Source of the DNA: Limnobaculum zhutongyuii
Lineage (GTDB): Bacteria > Pseudomonadota > Gammaproteobacteria > Enterobacterales > Enterobacteriaceae
Assembly (NCBI RefSeq): GCF_004295645.1
Contig: NZ_CP034752.1
Location: 2,542,001 to 2,606,000 of the forward strand
DNA length: 64,000 bases
Direction: 5' to 3'
In this document: positions 52,204 to 60,879 of the stretch, piece after piece
Layout: every line of letters starts with the position of its first letter
How positions within the stretch are numbered: position 1 is the first letter of the stretch
The notes under the pieces: generated by a model
What the model saw: the letters and a program-made list of their open reading frames with translations, nothing else
Told to the model about the DNA's origin: nothing
Database searches by the model: none
Program-made: the position numbers and the translations under genes

Positions 52204-53244
52204 ATGAATCGCCAATGGGTAAAACAAGCTATCAGTGAAATTGAAGCAGATTTCCAACGTTCCGCCGATACACACTTGATCCGTATGCAACTTCCACAGT
52301 TTCCCGGTATTCATCTCTATCTGAAAGACGAAAGCACCCATCCTACCGGCAGCCTGAAACATCGTCTGGCACGCTCTCTGTTTTTATACGGCTTATCCAA
52401 TGGCTGGATCAAACAGGACACGACCATTATTGAGGCTTCATCAGGCAGTACCGCAGTGTCTGAAGCTTACTTTGCGCGTTTACTGGGCCTGCCGTTTATT
52501 GCCGTCATGCCTGACTGTACCGCCAAACGTAAAATAGAACTGATTGAGTTTTACGGCGGTCGCTGTCATTTTGTAAAACATCCATCCGAAATTTACGAAG
52601 CGTCAGAACGTTTGGCAAAAGAGCTAAATGGTCACTATATGGACCAGTTTACTTATGCTGAACGGGCAACCGACTGGCGTGGTAATAACAATATCGCTGA
52701 TAGTATCTTCCGCCAGATGCAACGCGAGCCTCATACTATCCCTGACTATATTGTCATGAGTGCCGGTACCGGTGGTACCTCTGCAACGCTGGGACGTTAC
52801 ATTCGCTATCAGGGACACGATACTCGATTGGTCGTCGTCGACCCGGAAAACTCGGTATTTTACAACTATTACCAAACGGGAGACCGTACTCCATCCGCCC
52901 ATTGTGGTAGTCGCATTGAGGGTATTGGTCGCCCGCGCGTTGAGCCTTCATTTATTCCACAAGTCATTGACGAAATGATACAGGTTCCAGACGCTGCCAG
53001 CATCGCGACCATTCTCTGGCTGGAAAAGATCCTTGGCCGTAAAACCGGCGCTTCCACCGGTACCAACGTTTGGGGTGCGCTACAGTTAATGATACGGATG
53101 CGCGACAAAGGTGAAACCGGCGCAATAGTGACTTTACTGTGTGACAGCGGTGAGCGGTACTTGGATACTTATTATAATCCTGAGTGGGTGAAACAGAATC
53201 TGGGAGATTTGAGTGAGTATCAGGGGTTATTGTTGGATCTATAA
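52204..53244 (+). CDS. cdsH: PLP-dependent L-cysteine desulfhydrase CdsH-like
   Basis: 346 residues of the cysteine synthase fold type II family. PLP-binding Lys52 in HPTGSLKHRLA, substrate loop EASSGSTAVSEAYFA, phosphate-binding GTGGTSATLGRY and C-terminal VTLLCDSGERYLDTYYNP. The same pair, an ybaO-type regulator and this enzyme, occurs in Salmonella, where CdsH degrades cysteine to pyruvate, H2S and ammonia. AGGA precedes the ATG. Regulation by the divergent DecR is inferred. Confidence 0.85.
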   Translation: MNRQWVKQAISEIEADFQRSADTHLIRMQLPQFPGIHLYLKDESTHPTGSLKHRLARSLFLYGLSNGWIKQDTTIIEASSGSTAVSEAYFARLLGLPFIAVMPDCTAKRKIELIEFYGGRCHFVKHPSEIYEASERLAKELNGHYMDQFTYAERATDWRGNNNIADSIFRQMQREPHTIPDYIVMSAGTGGTSATLGRYIRYQGHDTRLVVVDPENSVFYNYYQTGDRTPSAHCGSRIEGIGRPRVEPSFIPQVIDEMIQVPDAASIATILWLEKILGRKTGASTGTNVWGALQLMIRMRDKGETGAIVTLLCDSGERYLDTYYNPEWVKQNLGDLSEYQGLLLDL

Positions 53245-53348
53245 ATTTTGACGGTTTGACCCTTATATTCTTTGCTCGGCCGCCACACAGGCAGTCGAGC
53301 AAAACAGCGAACTCTTCACCGACAAAACAGACGACGAGCTAAATTAGC

Positions 53349-54272
53349 TTATTTATCCAAAACAACGCCGCCCTTCTCTATCTCCACCGTCTCCAACTTT
53401 GTCTTACGCTTAATCGTCAATGAAGCCCCCATCGAAGCAACAATGACGGCAAACAACCCCATCCATTGCATCCATGAGAGGGTTTCATTAAGGAAAATCA
53501 GCCCCGAAAGCGCACCAATCGCGGGTTCCAGACTGGTCAGAGTACCGAAGGTTTGAGCTGGGAGACGAGTCAAAGCCACCATTTCCAGTGAGTAAGGTAA
53601 TGCGGTAGAGAGAATCGCCACGCCAATCGCTACCGGCAATAACGATAAGGCAAACAGATCGCTGCCTGCATGAGCAACCCCAATAGGTACAGCTATAATC
53701 GTTGCTACCAGCGCACCTAATGCTACAGAACGGGTTCCATAGTTAGCACCAGCACGTTGACCAAATACGATATACAGCGCCCAGAAAAAGCCTGCACCCA
53801 ATGCATAACAGGCACCTACCGGATCGATGCCGTTCACCGACTGACGTAGCGGTAACAGTAAACCCAGCCCAACAATCACCAGACCAATCCACAGAAAGTC
53901 CACCACCCGACGGGAAGAACACATCGCCACGGCCAGCGGCCCAATAAACTCTAATGCAACTGCAATTCCCAGAGGTACTGTCCGTAAAGACATATAAAAC
54001 AGCAGATTCATACCACCAAGGGACAGGCCATATGCCACCAGCCACCAACACGCACCGGGAGCAGGTGTTCGGGTTGTCTGTTTACGCCACGGACGTAAAA
54101 AAATCATCAGAATGATGGTACCCAAAAACAGGCGATAAGCCGTTACCCCCTGAGCACCAACCGCAGGGAAAAGTGTTTTCGCCAACGATGCACCGCCCTG
54201 AATAGATAACATGGCAATAAGCAGCAAAATAATGGGGACTAATACAGATGATTTTTTATCTTTCAAAGACAT
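53349..54272 (-). CDS. rhtA: EamA-family threonine/homoserine exporter RhtA
   Basis: 307 residues, ten TM helices in two EamA repeats. Strong match to E. coli RhtA: MLSIQGGASLAKTLFPAVGA, SLGGMNLLFYMSLRTVPLGI, GPLAVAMCSSRRVVDF, ILSTALPYSLEMVALTRLPA, TLTSLEPAIGALSG. Exports homoserine, threonine and other amino acids. Slightly longer, charged C-terminal tail than E. coli (295). In E. coli rhtA lies near ompX, so its position beside fabB is a rearrangement. Confidence 0.9.
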   Translation of the reverse strand: MSLKDKKSSVLVPIILLLIAMLSIQGGASLAKTLFPAVGAQGVTAYRLFLGTIILMIFLRPWRKQTTRTPAPGACWWLVAYGLSLGGMNLLFYMSLRTVPLGIAVALEFIGPLAVAMCSSRRVVDFLWIGLVIVGLGLLLPLRQSVNGIDPVGACYALGAGFFWALYIVFGQRAGANYGTRSVALGALVATIIAVPIGVAHAGSDLFALSLLPVAIGVAILSTALPYSLEMVALTRLPAQTFGTLTSLEPAIGALSGLIFLNETLSWMQWMGLFAVIVASMGASLTIKRKTKLETVEIEKGGVVLDK

Positions 54273-54400
54273 AGAAGCATTTAACCGTCCTTCGACAATC
54301 CAGTTGTTCGAAAGAGCTTTTATTAACCAAGGATGGCTGGGCCAGAATAGCCACTATGATACCTGAATAACCTGATGGGTTTTACCCCATCCAATAAAAT

Positions 54401-54437
54401 AAAAACAGCCGGTGATTATCTCACCGGCTGTTTTTTT
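54401..54437 (-). terminator. Terminator of fabB
   Basis: 15-bp stem AAAAACAGCCGGTGA (54401-54415) with TCACCGGCTGTTTTT (54421-54435), U-tract on both strands; 19 bases after the fabB stop. Confidence 0.9.
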
Positions 54438-54455
54438 ACAGATAAACTAAAAAGC

Positions 54456-55670
54456 TTATTTGCTGTATTTACGCATTACCAGCGTGGCGTTGGTACCACC
54501 AAAGCCGAAACTGTTAGACATTGCCGTGGTTAATTCACGACGCGTTGTCTTGGTAATAATGTTCATACCGGCAGCCTGTTCATCCAGGTTTTCAATATTA
54601 ATGCTTGGAGCGATAAAGCCGTGTTCGACCATCAGCAAAGTATAGATGGCTTCATGTACACCAGCGGCACCCAGCGCGTGACCCGTCATCGCTTTAGTAG
54701 AAGAAATGGCCGGGGTGTTATCACCAAACACTTCACGAATCGCGCCCAGTTCTTTCACATCACCAACCGGGGTAGAAGTACCATGAACGTTGAGGTAGTC
54801 AATCGGTGTATCAACACCGTGCATTGCCATTCTCATACAACGTGCAGCACCTTCGCCTGATGGAGCTACCATATCGGCACCGTCAGATGTTGCGCCATAA
54901 CCTACGATTTCAGCGTAGATATGTGCACCACGTGCCAGAGCATGCTCCAACTCTTCCACGACGACCATGCCGCCGCCGCCAGAGATAACAAAGCCGTCAC
55001 GGGCTGAATCATAAGTACGAGAGGCTTTTTCTGGCGTGTCGTTGTATTGGGTAGATAGTGCGCCCATGGCATCAAACTCACAGGAGAGTTCCCAGCACAG
55101 CTCTTCGCCGCCGCCGGCAAACACGACATCCTGCTTGCCCAGTTGAATCAGTTCAACCGCATGGCCAATACAGTGCGCAGAGGTGGCACAGGCAGAACTG
55201 ATTGAGTAGTTAACACCACGAATTTTAAATGGGGTTGCCAGACAGGCAGAAACACCTGAGGCCATCGCTTTGGTCACCATATAAGGACCAACGCCACGTA
55301 AACCACGAGAACGCATACCATCAGCGCCAGCAACCTGGCTACGTGGAGAACCACCGCCAGAGCCAACCACTAAACCGGTACGCTCATTAGAAACCTGATT
55401 ATCCGCTAATCCTGAATCCTGAATGGCTTCCTGCATAGAAAGATAGGCATAAATTGAAGCATCACTCATAAAACGAGCAACTTTACGGTCAATTAACCCA
55501 GCGGTATCCAGCTTAATATTACCCCAAACATGACTACGCATGCCGGCATCTTGCAGTTCCTGAGCATGGGTAATACCAGAGCGTCCTAATTCTAAAGACT
55601 CAAGGACTTCTTGTTTATTATTACCAATACTAGAAATAACACCTAAACCGGTGATAACTGCACGTTTCAT
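54456..55670 (-). CDS. fabB: 3-oxoacyl-[ACP] synthase I FabB
   Basis: 404 residues (E. coli 406). Condensing enzyme elongating acyl-ACPs and needed for unsaturated fatty-acid synthesis. Catalytic Cys in YSISSACATSAHCIGHA, the two His in NVHGTSTPVGD and AMTGHALGAAGVHE, and C-terminal NSFGFGGTNATLV. GAGG precedes the ATG. Divergent from mnmC as in E. coli. The promoter gap probably carries FadR/FabR control, but I cannot point to the sites with confidence. Confidence 0.97.
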   Translation of the reverse strand: MKRAVITGLGVISSIGNNKQEVLESLELGRSGITHAQELQDAGMRSHVWGNIKLDTAGLIDRKVARFMSDASIYAYLSMQEAIQDSGLADNQVSNERTGLVVGSGGGSPRSQVAGADGMRSRGLRGVGPYMVTKAMASGVSACLATPFKIRGVNYSISSACATSAHCIGHAVELIQLGKQDVVFAGGGEELCWELSCEFDAMGALSTQYNDTPEKASRTYDSARDGFVISGGGGMVVVEELEHALARGAHIYAEIVGYGATSDGADMVAPSGEGAARCMRMAMHGVDTPIDYLNVHGTSTPVGDVKELGAIREVFGDNTPAISSTKAMTGHALGAAGVHEAIYTLLMVEHGFIAPSINIENLDEQAAGMNIITKTTRRELTTAMSNSFGFGGTNATLVMRKYSK

Positions 55671-55845
55671 CTATTACCTCTGTTTTTACTTTATATAGCA
55701 TGGCGGAATTTGCATAACAGATTAGCTTACACTTGTAAGCTGAACAAGTCCGATCAGCAAAAAAGATGCAACAAAAGATGTTAATTTCCTGACGAGTCGT
55801 CCATCATTAGGCTCTCGCTAGCACTTGAACAGACGGTCTTTTAAC

Positions 55846-57867
55846 GTGAATCACACCTCAATCCAACATGCTGACCTCAACTGGAACGAACAGGGTACAC
55901 CTGTTTCCCGAGAATTTGATGATGTCTATTTTTCGAATCAGGATGGTCAGGAAGAGACAAAATATGTTTTTCTAACGGGCAATCATATTCCTGAAAGATT
56001 CACTGTACATGCTAAGCGTAGTTTTACCGTGGCTGAAACCGGATTTGGTACCGGACTAAATTTTTTGACCTTATGGCATGCTTTTCGCCAGTTTTATGCC
56101 CATCATCAGGAAACGCCGTTAAAACATCTGCATTTCATTAGCTTTGAAAAATTCCCTTTACGGCGCGAAGACTTACAGCAGGTTCATCAGACATGGCCAC
56201 AATTTTCATCGTTATGTGAACAGCTCCAACAACAGTGGCCCTCTGCCCTGCCCGGCTGCCATCGGTTGTTGCTCGACGATGGTCGGGTAACACTGGATCT
56301 GTGGTTTGGTGATGTGAATACACTGCTGCCTCAGCTTGATGACAGCGTTAATGGCAAAGTTGATGTCTGGTTTCTCGACGGTTTTGCGCCCTCAAAAAAT
56401 CCGGATATGTGGACCCCACTGCTATTTCAACAAATGGTCAGACTTGCCGCTGAGCAAGGTACCTTTGCCACCTTCACTGCCGCCGGTTTCGTTCGCAGGG
56501 GCTTGCAGGACGCTGGTTTTGATGTTTCACGTATTAAGGGATTTGGGCAAAAACGAGAAATGTTGGTGGGGGTTCGCCAGCCAGATTTGCCACCTCAGCA
56601 ACCGCTAAATATGCCCTGGTATACCAGTCCGTGTGCCCAACAGCCAATGGATGTAGCGATTATTGGTGGTGGTATCGCCAGTGCTATGACGGCTCTGGCC
56701 CTGCTCCGTCGGGGAGCAACGGTTACACTGTATTGTGCTGATGATTTGCCCGCTCAGGGTGCATCAGGAAACTATCAGGGCGCTCTCTACCCCTTGTTAG
56801 GCAGGGAAAATGCCATGACTCGGTTCTTCAGCCATGCGTTTACTTTTGCCCGCCAGCGTTACGATAGCCTGTTAAGCGAAGGAATAGACTTTGACCATCA
56901 ATGGTGTGGTGTAACCCAACTGGGCTATGACGAAAAGAGCCGAAATAAAAATGACGTCATTCTGGCCTCAAATCCTCTACCAGAGATCGCCTGTCATTTG
57001 TCACAACAGCAGGTCGAAACGTTATGCGGGCTACCTACCGGCTGCGGCGGTATCCACTATCCTTTAGGTGGATGGCTTTCTCCCCGGCAGTTAACCGCTA
57101 ATGCATTAAACCATGCACAAACGCTTGGAATGAAAACCTGTTACCAACACTCCCTCACTGGATTAAAACTAGCGGAACAAGGGTGGGCGCTAACCTTCAG
57201 CCACGGAAAAAGCGCGCAGCATGCCACCGTTATTTTAGCTAATGGCTATCGGGTAACTGAATTTGAGCAAACGGCTCAACTATCACTCACTCCGGTACGC
57301 GGTCAGGTATCACAGGTTCCAACCAGTTCTGAACTGAGCCAGCTAAAACACGTCATTTGCTACGATGGCTATATGACGCCTGTAGATGCTAATCATCAAT
57401 ATCACTGTATTGGTGCCAGCTATGGTCGTGGAGACAGTCAAATCGATTATCGTCAGGCGGAACAGCAAGAAAATCGCCAGCGCCTGTTAAATTGTTTACC
57501 GGATATCGACTGGCCACGGCATATTGATATCAGCAACCAATTAGCCCGGTGCAGCGTTCGTAGTGCCATTCGTGACCACTTGCCAATGATGGGCGCCGTC
57601 GCAGATTACTCACGGCTACGAGAATCCTACCGGCATCTGGATCGCAAACTAAAACGCGGTGAAAAAATAGAACAGGCTCCGGTATGGCCGGGGCTGTATA
57701 TGCTGAGTGGCTTGGGTTCACGTGGTCTTTGTTCAGCTCCACTGTTGGCAGAAACACTGGCAGGGCAAATCTTTAATGAACCACTGCCGTTGCCTGCGGA
57801 TATTTTGGCTGCGCTGAACCCAAATCGACTCTGGGTAAGAAAACTACTGAAAGGAACACCGCTGTAA
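55846..57867 (+). CDS. mnmC: Bifunctional tRNA mnm5s2U biosynthesis protein MnmC
   Basis: 673 residues (E. coli 668). N-terminal SAM-dependent methyltransferase domain (FTVAETGFGTGLNFLTLWHAF; VWFLDGFAPSKNPDMW) and C-terminal FAD oxidoreductase (DVAIIGGGIASAMTALALL, GLYMLSGLGSRGLCSAPLLA). Together they turn cmnm5s2U34 into mnm5s2U34. The frame opens with a TTG at 55825, but homologues begin just before SIQHADLNWNEQGTPVS, so I take the GTG at 55846; neither has a good Shine-Dalgarno. Confidence 0.93.
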   Translation: MNHTSIQHADLNWNEQGTPVSREFDDVYFSNQDGQEETKYVFLTGNHIPERFTVHAKRSFTVAETGFGTGLNFLTLWHAFRQFYAHHQETPLKHLHFISFEKFPLRREDLQQVHQTWPQFSSLCEQLQQQWPSALPGCHRLLLDDGRVTLDLWFGDVNTLLPQLDDSVNGKVDVWFLDGFAPSKNPDMWTPLLFQQMVRLAAEQGTFATFTAAGFVRRGLQDAGFDVSRIKGFGQKREMLVGVRQPDLPPQQPLNMPWYTSPCAQQPMDVAIIGGGIASAMTALALLRRGATVTLYCADDLPAQGASGNYQGALYPLLGRENAMTRFFSHAFTFARQRYDSLLSEGIDFDHQWCGVTQLGYDEKSRNKNDVILASNPLPEIACHLSQQQVETLCGLPTGCGGIHYPLGGWLSPRQLTANALNHAQTLGMKTCYQHSLTGLKLAEQGWALTFSHGKSAQHATVILANGYRVTEFEQTAQLSLTPVRGQVSQVPTSSELSQLKHVICYDGYMTPVDANHQYHCIGASYGRGDSQIDYRQAEQQENRQRLLNCLPDIDWPRHIDISNQLARCSVRSAIRDHLPMMGAVADYSRLRESYRHLDRKLKRGEKIEQAPVWPGLYMLSGLGSRGLCSAPLLAETLAGQIFNEPLPLPADILAALNPNRLWVRKLLKGTPL

Positions 57868-57995
57868 ATCACATTGGGTTCGGACGAGTATTTCCTTCAT
57901 CCGAACCAAAAAAGTAAAACGAATTATCAAATTGATGGCAAAGTCTGACTGTATATTTTTATGATTTAATATAGCCAATCGGAGGGAGAGCTTTA

Positions 57996-58134
57996 CAGGC
58001 TAGCGCCTGCCCTTCGGGGCAACGCAAGCGTTGTCCGTTTGGGTCGACTTGGCGTAAGCCAATGACAAACAGGCAAAGCCTGTTTGAACAACGCTTGCGT
58101 TGGCCCGTCAGGGTGAAACACCGCAAGGTGTTTC
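57996..58134. repeat. Array of seven compact hairpins between mnmC and yfcL
   Basis: Seven perfect inverted repeats in 139 bases: 57996-58009 (CAGGC/GCCTG), 58009-58020 (GCCC-TTCG-GGGC), 58020-58033 (CAACGC/GCGTTG), 58049-58062 (TTGGC-GTAA-GCCAA), 58067-58085 (8-bp arms), 58089-58102 (CAACGC/GCGTTG again) and 58115-58134 (GAAACACC-GCAA-GGTGTTTC). Several loops are of the stable UUCG or GNRA types. GC-rich against AT-rich flanks. No ORF. The block lies between convergent genes. Rest of the 417-base gap: GACCGG-type words recur near 58187-58240, otherwise nothing. A structured RNA or mobile palindromic repeat. Confidence 0.75.
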
Positions 58135-58284
58135 ATAACTGCCCATAGGAAAGGTAGGCCCGACGCTCTCCACAGTTAAGTACAGACGGTCTTCCGGTCG
58201 AGCACTGCGCCAATATAAGCACTTAATAATTTACGACCGGAATATTCATTAAGGCCAATTTATCTGGTTTATCAGCCGCCTCAA

Positions 58285-58557
58285 TTACCGCACTTTCAAC
58301 TGCAAACTCTTCCACAGATTAAAAACCAGCACCTGGTCCGGAGGAGAGAGTTCACCGGCTTTAATCGCTTTATCCAGACTCTGTTCAATCAATTGTGAAT
58401 AATCATCCAAACTACTACTGCCCTGCTCTTCAGCCAAAGCAGCAGCAAGAGTAATATGACCGCGTAAATAACCGCCGGCAAACAGTTCATCATCACTGGC
58501 ATGTTCAACGTTACTATCGATCAAGGCCAATATGCGGTTCTCTAATTCTGCAATCAT
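58285..58557 (-). CDS. yfcL: YfcL-family small protein
   Basis: 90 residues, mostly helical, matching E. coli YfcL (92): MIAELENRILALIDSNVEHA, SDDELFAGGYLRGHITLAAA, KAIKAGELSPPDQVLV. Function unknown. Last gene of the minus-strand run that begins with prmB/aroC; 69 bases after epmC. Confidence 0.9.
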   Translation of the reverse strand: MIAELENRILALIDSNVEHASDDELFAGGYLRGHITLAAALAEEQGSSSLDDYSQLIEQSLDKAIKAGELSPPDQVLVFNLWKSLQLKVR

Positions 58558-58626
58558 GCGGTATCTCTACTTGGTTAATAATAAATCAGGTGGCAACAGC
58601 CCCGTTGAATTTAAGACCAGAGTGAA

Positions 58627-59187
58627 TTAATTACACCAGCCCGTAGGATATTCCGGATAAGGAAAATCATCTGCTGTTAATGGACTGGTTTGATAAAATT
58701 TCTGCAACGCCTGAATAAAACGGGCTGGTCTCTCGGGTATACCCTTCTCCAGATAGTCCATTACCTGAGCATGAACTTTACGTTGAAACGCGATACGGTC
58801 TGGCTGAAAATCCCCTTCCAGATTATCGCAGCTAACGTTAAATGGGTAACCTGACGCCACACAGAAAAACCAGTCAAAAGCCTGCGGTTTTATTTCCACG
58901 ACTTCAAACTCAGATTGCTTATCGGCACTGCGTCCGTCCGGACAATACCAGTAACCGTAGTCAACCTGCTGACGGCGCTGCTCTCCGGCAATACACCAGT
59001 GAGAAATTTCGTGAAAAGCGCTGGCGTAAAATCCGTGAGCAAAAACGACCTGATGATAAGGGGTCTTATCATCGGCAGGCAGATAGATAGGTTCATCATC
59101 GCCCTGAACCAATTTAGTCTGATAGTCCACACCAAAAGTTTGCTCAAACAGATCGATAAGATCCTGAGGATTATGTTGTCTGGTCAA
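58627..59187 (-). CDS. epmC: Elongation factor P hydroxylase EpmC
   Basis: 186 residues (E. coli 182). Hydroxylates the beta-lysyl-lysine of EF-P, the final modification step. Landmarks: KLVQGDDEPIYLPADD, VVFAHGFYASAFHEISHWCI (likely iron ligands in HEISH), DYGYWYCPDGRS, FNVSCDNLEGDFQPDR. The start is a TTG at 59187, giving the family's usual N-terminus; no ATG exists nearby. Confidence 0.93.
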   Translation of the reverse strand: MTRQHNPQDLIDLFEQTFGVDYQTKLVQGDDEPIYLPADDKTPYHQVVFAHGFYASAFHEISHWCIAGEQRRQQVDYGYWYCPDGRSADKQSEFEVVEIKPQAFDWFFCVASGYPFNVSCDNLEGDFQPDRIAFQRKVHAQVMDYLEKGIPERPARFIQALQKFYQTSPLTADDFPYPEYPTGWCN

Positions 59188-59230
59188 TTAACGTCACTCG
59201 GTTTTAAGAGGGTGTATCCCTACTGTTTTA

Positions 59231-60031
59231 TTAGAAAAAGCCTGCGATCCACTGATGAATTTCAGCACTGTGGTTATCATAAATTAGTTTACAGCTCATC
59301 ACGAACGATACGGTAATCAACATTGGCCGTATCAATTTTTGCCCTTTGCTCAGTACCATACGGGCACCACTGCGAGCACCAATAACCTGACCGCACAACA
59401 TCACTAAGCCAACGCTCCACACCACCTTTCCCCCCAGAATAAAAAACAGCAGGGAAGCCAGATTCGAAGTGAAGTTCAACACTTTGGCATGAGCCGTGGA
59501 TTTAGTCAGATTGAAGCCGTGCAGTGTAACATAAGCTAAGGCAAAGAAAGAACCGGCACCGGGTCCAAAAAAGCCATCATAAAAACCCACGCAGAATCCG
59601 GCAACGAAAGCAAAAGGCCAGGTGGTTAAACGTTTCTGACGATCCGCCTCTCCTACTTTAGGGCTGAAAATAAAATAGAGCCCAATGGCAATAACTAACA
59701 GCGGCAGAATAGAACGTAAAATATCTGCGTCAATATGCTGAATAAGAATGGCGCCAAACATGGCGCCAATAAATGTCAGCAGAATGGTCCATCGCTGGTC
59801 TTTTAAATCTACCGCTTTCTGGCGGATAAAATAGAGACTGGCGGAAAACGATCCGCCGATAGACTGTAGTTTATTAGTAGCCAGCGCCTGAGCAGGCGGA
59901 ATACCGACTGACATGAGTGCTGGCAGGCTAATCAGCCCACCACCACCCGCAATGGAGTCAATAAATCCGGCCAGCATTGCAACAAAAAATAAAATCAGAT
60001 AAATCTCAACGCCGAGCGGAAGCCACTCCAT
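59231..60031 (-). CDS. yfcA: TauE/SafE-family membrane transporter YfcA
   Basis: 266 residues (E. coli 269), about eight TM helices. Repeated TauE/SafE motifs: AGFIDSIAGGGGLISLPALM at ~20 and VGFYDGFFGPGAGSFFALAY at ~150. Probably moves sulfur-containing or small organic anions, but the substrate of YfcA is unknown. Three bases after mepA, so co-transcribed. Confidence 0.93.
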   Translation of the reverse strand: MEWLPLGVEIYLILFFVAMLAGFIDSIAGGGGLISLPALMSVGIPPAQALATNKLQSIGGSFSASLYFIRQKAVDLKDQRWTILLTFIGAMFGAILIQHIDADILRSILPLLVIAIGLYFIFSPKVGEADRQKRLTTWPFAFVAGFCVGFYDGFFGPGAGSFFALAYVTLHGFNLTKSTAHAKVLNFTSNLASLLFFILGGKVVWSVGLVMLCGQVIGARSGARMVLSKGQKLIRPMLITVSFVMSCKLIYDNHSAEIHQWIAGFF

Positions 60032-60034
60032 TTA

Positions 60035-60868
60035 TTATTCTGCCTTAAAATTATTCACTATCAGTGCCTTACATGCCGCCGGTGGTTCAGGAATAACCGG
60101 ATCTTTAGGTTTAGCATTTGGTAATTTAGCCGGTGCTTCTAACCAACTGGTCAGTTCGGCTCCACAACCATCACCAGCAGGAATTGCCGCCTGCTCTTCG
60201 CAGTCATGGCTATCTGCCGGACAGCGTAAACGCACATGCATATGGGCGCGATGACCAAACCATGGGCGAACTTTACGTAACCAGGTACGATCGGTTCCGG
60301 CGGTTTGACACAGCTTTTGCTTGATGGCCGGATGAACAAAAATACGTGTCACATCACGATCGCTGGCGGCCAGTTTAATTAACTCACCAACTTGTGGTTG
60401 CCACAGGCTTTCAACGACTCGCTTGCCGTCTCCGGAGACTAAATCAATCGCTCTCGGATTTTTTAACTGAGTTGCACTCCAGCGAGAAGTCGGTAATTGT
60501 AACCAAATATCAACGTCTAAACCGCTCTGATGGCTGGCATGCCCGGTCGCAAAGCGACCACCGGCAGGCATTCCCATATCGCCCACCAACACATTACCTA
60601 AACCATTTGCCTGAGTTTCCGTGGTTAAACGGTCAATAAATGACAGCAAATCAGGATGACCAAAATAACGTAGCTGCTGGCTACGCATTACCTGATACCC
60701 TTCTCCCTGCAATTCCAGAGGCTGTGCACCAATAATACAACCGTTAGAAAAACCGCCAATAGACTGAGGTTCACCGGCAACCGGTTCCTTCACTTTCTGC
60801 CATGGGGTTGCTGCCGTTACCGAGGCGCTAAACACTAAGGCTGCCGCGACTAAAAACCATTTTCTCAT
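60035..60868 (-). CDS. mepA: Penicillin-insensitive murein endopeptidase MepA
   Basis: 277 residues (E. coli 274). Periplasmic LAS-family zinc peptidase that cuts DD-crosslinks in peptidoglycan. Signal peptide MRKWFLVAAALVFSASVTA. Zinc site in FATGHASHQSGLDVDIWLQL (His and Asp) and HRAHMHVRLRCP. Conserved cysteines including CGAELTSW. AAGGA is spaced for the ATG at 60868, which overlaps nothing; aroC ends 12 bases upstream. Confidence 0.95.
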   Translation of the reverse strand: MRKWFLVAAALVFSASVTAATPWQKVKEPVAGEPQSIGGFSNGCIIGAQPLELQGEGYQVMRSQQLRYFGHPDLLSFIDRLTTETQANGLGNVLVGDMGMPAGGRFATGHASHQSGLDVDIWLQLPTSRWSATQLKNPRAIDLVSGDGKRVVESLWQPQVGELIKLAASDRDVTRIFVHPAIKQKLCQTAGTDRTWLRKVRPWFGHRAHMHVRLRCPADSHDCEEQAAIPAGDGCGAELTSWLEAPAKLPNAKPKDPVIPEPPAACKALIVNNFKAE

Positions 60869-60879
60869 TACTATATTCC

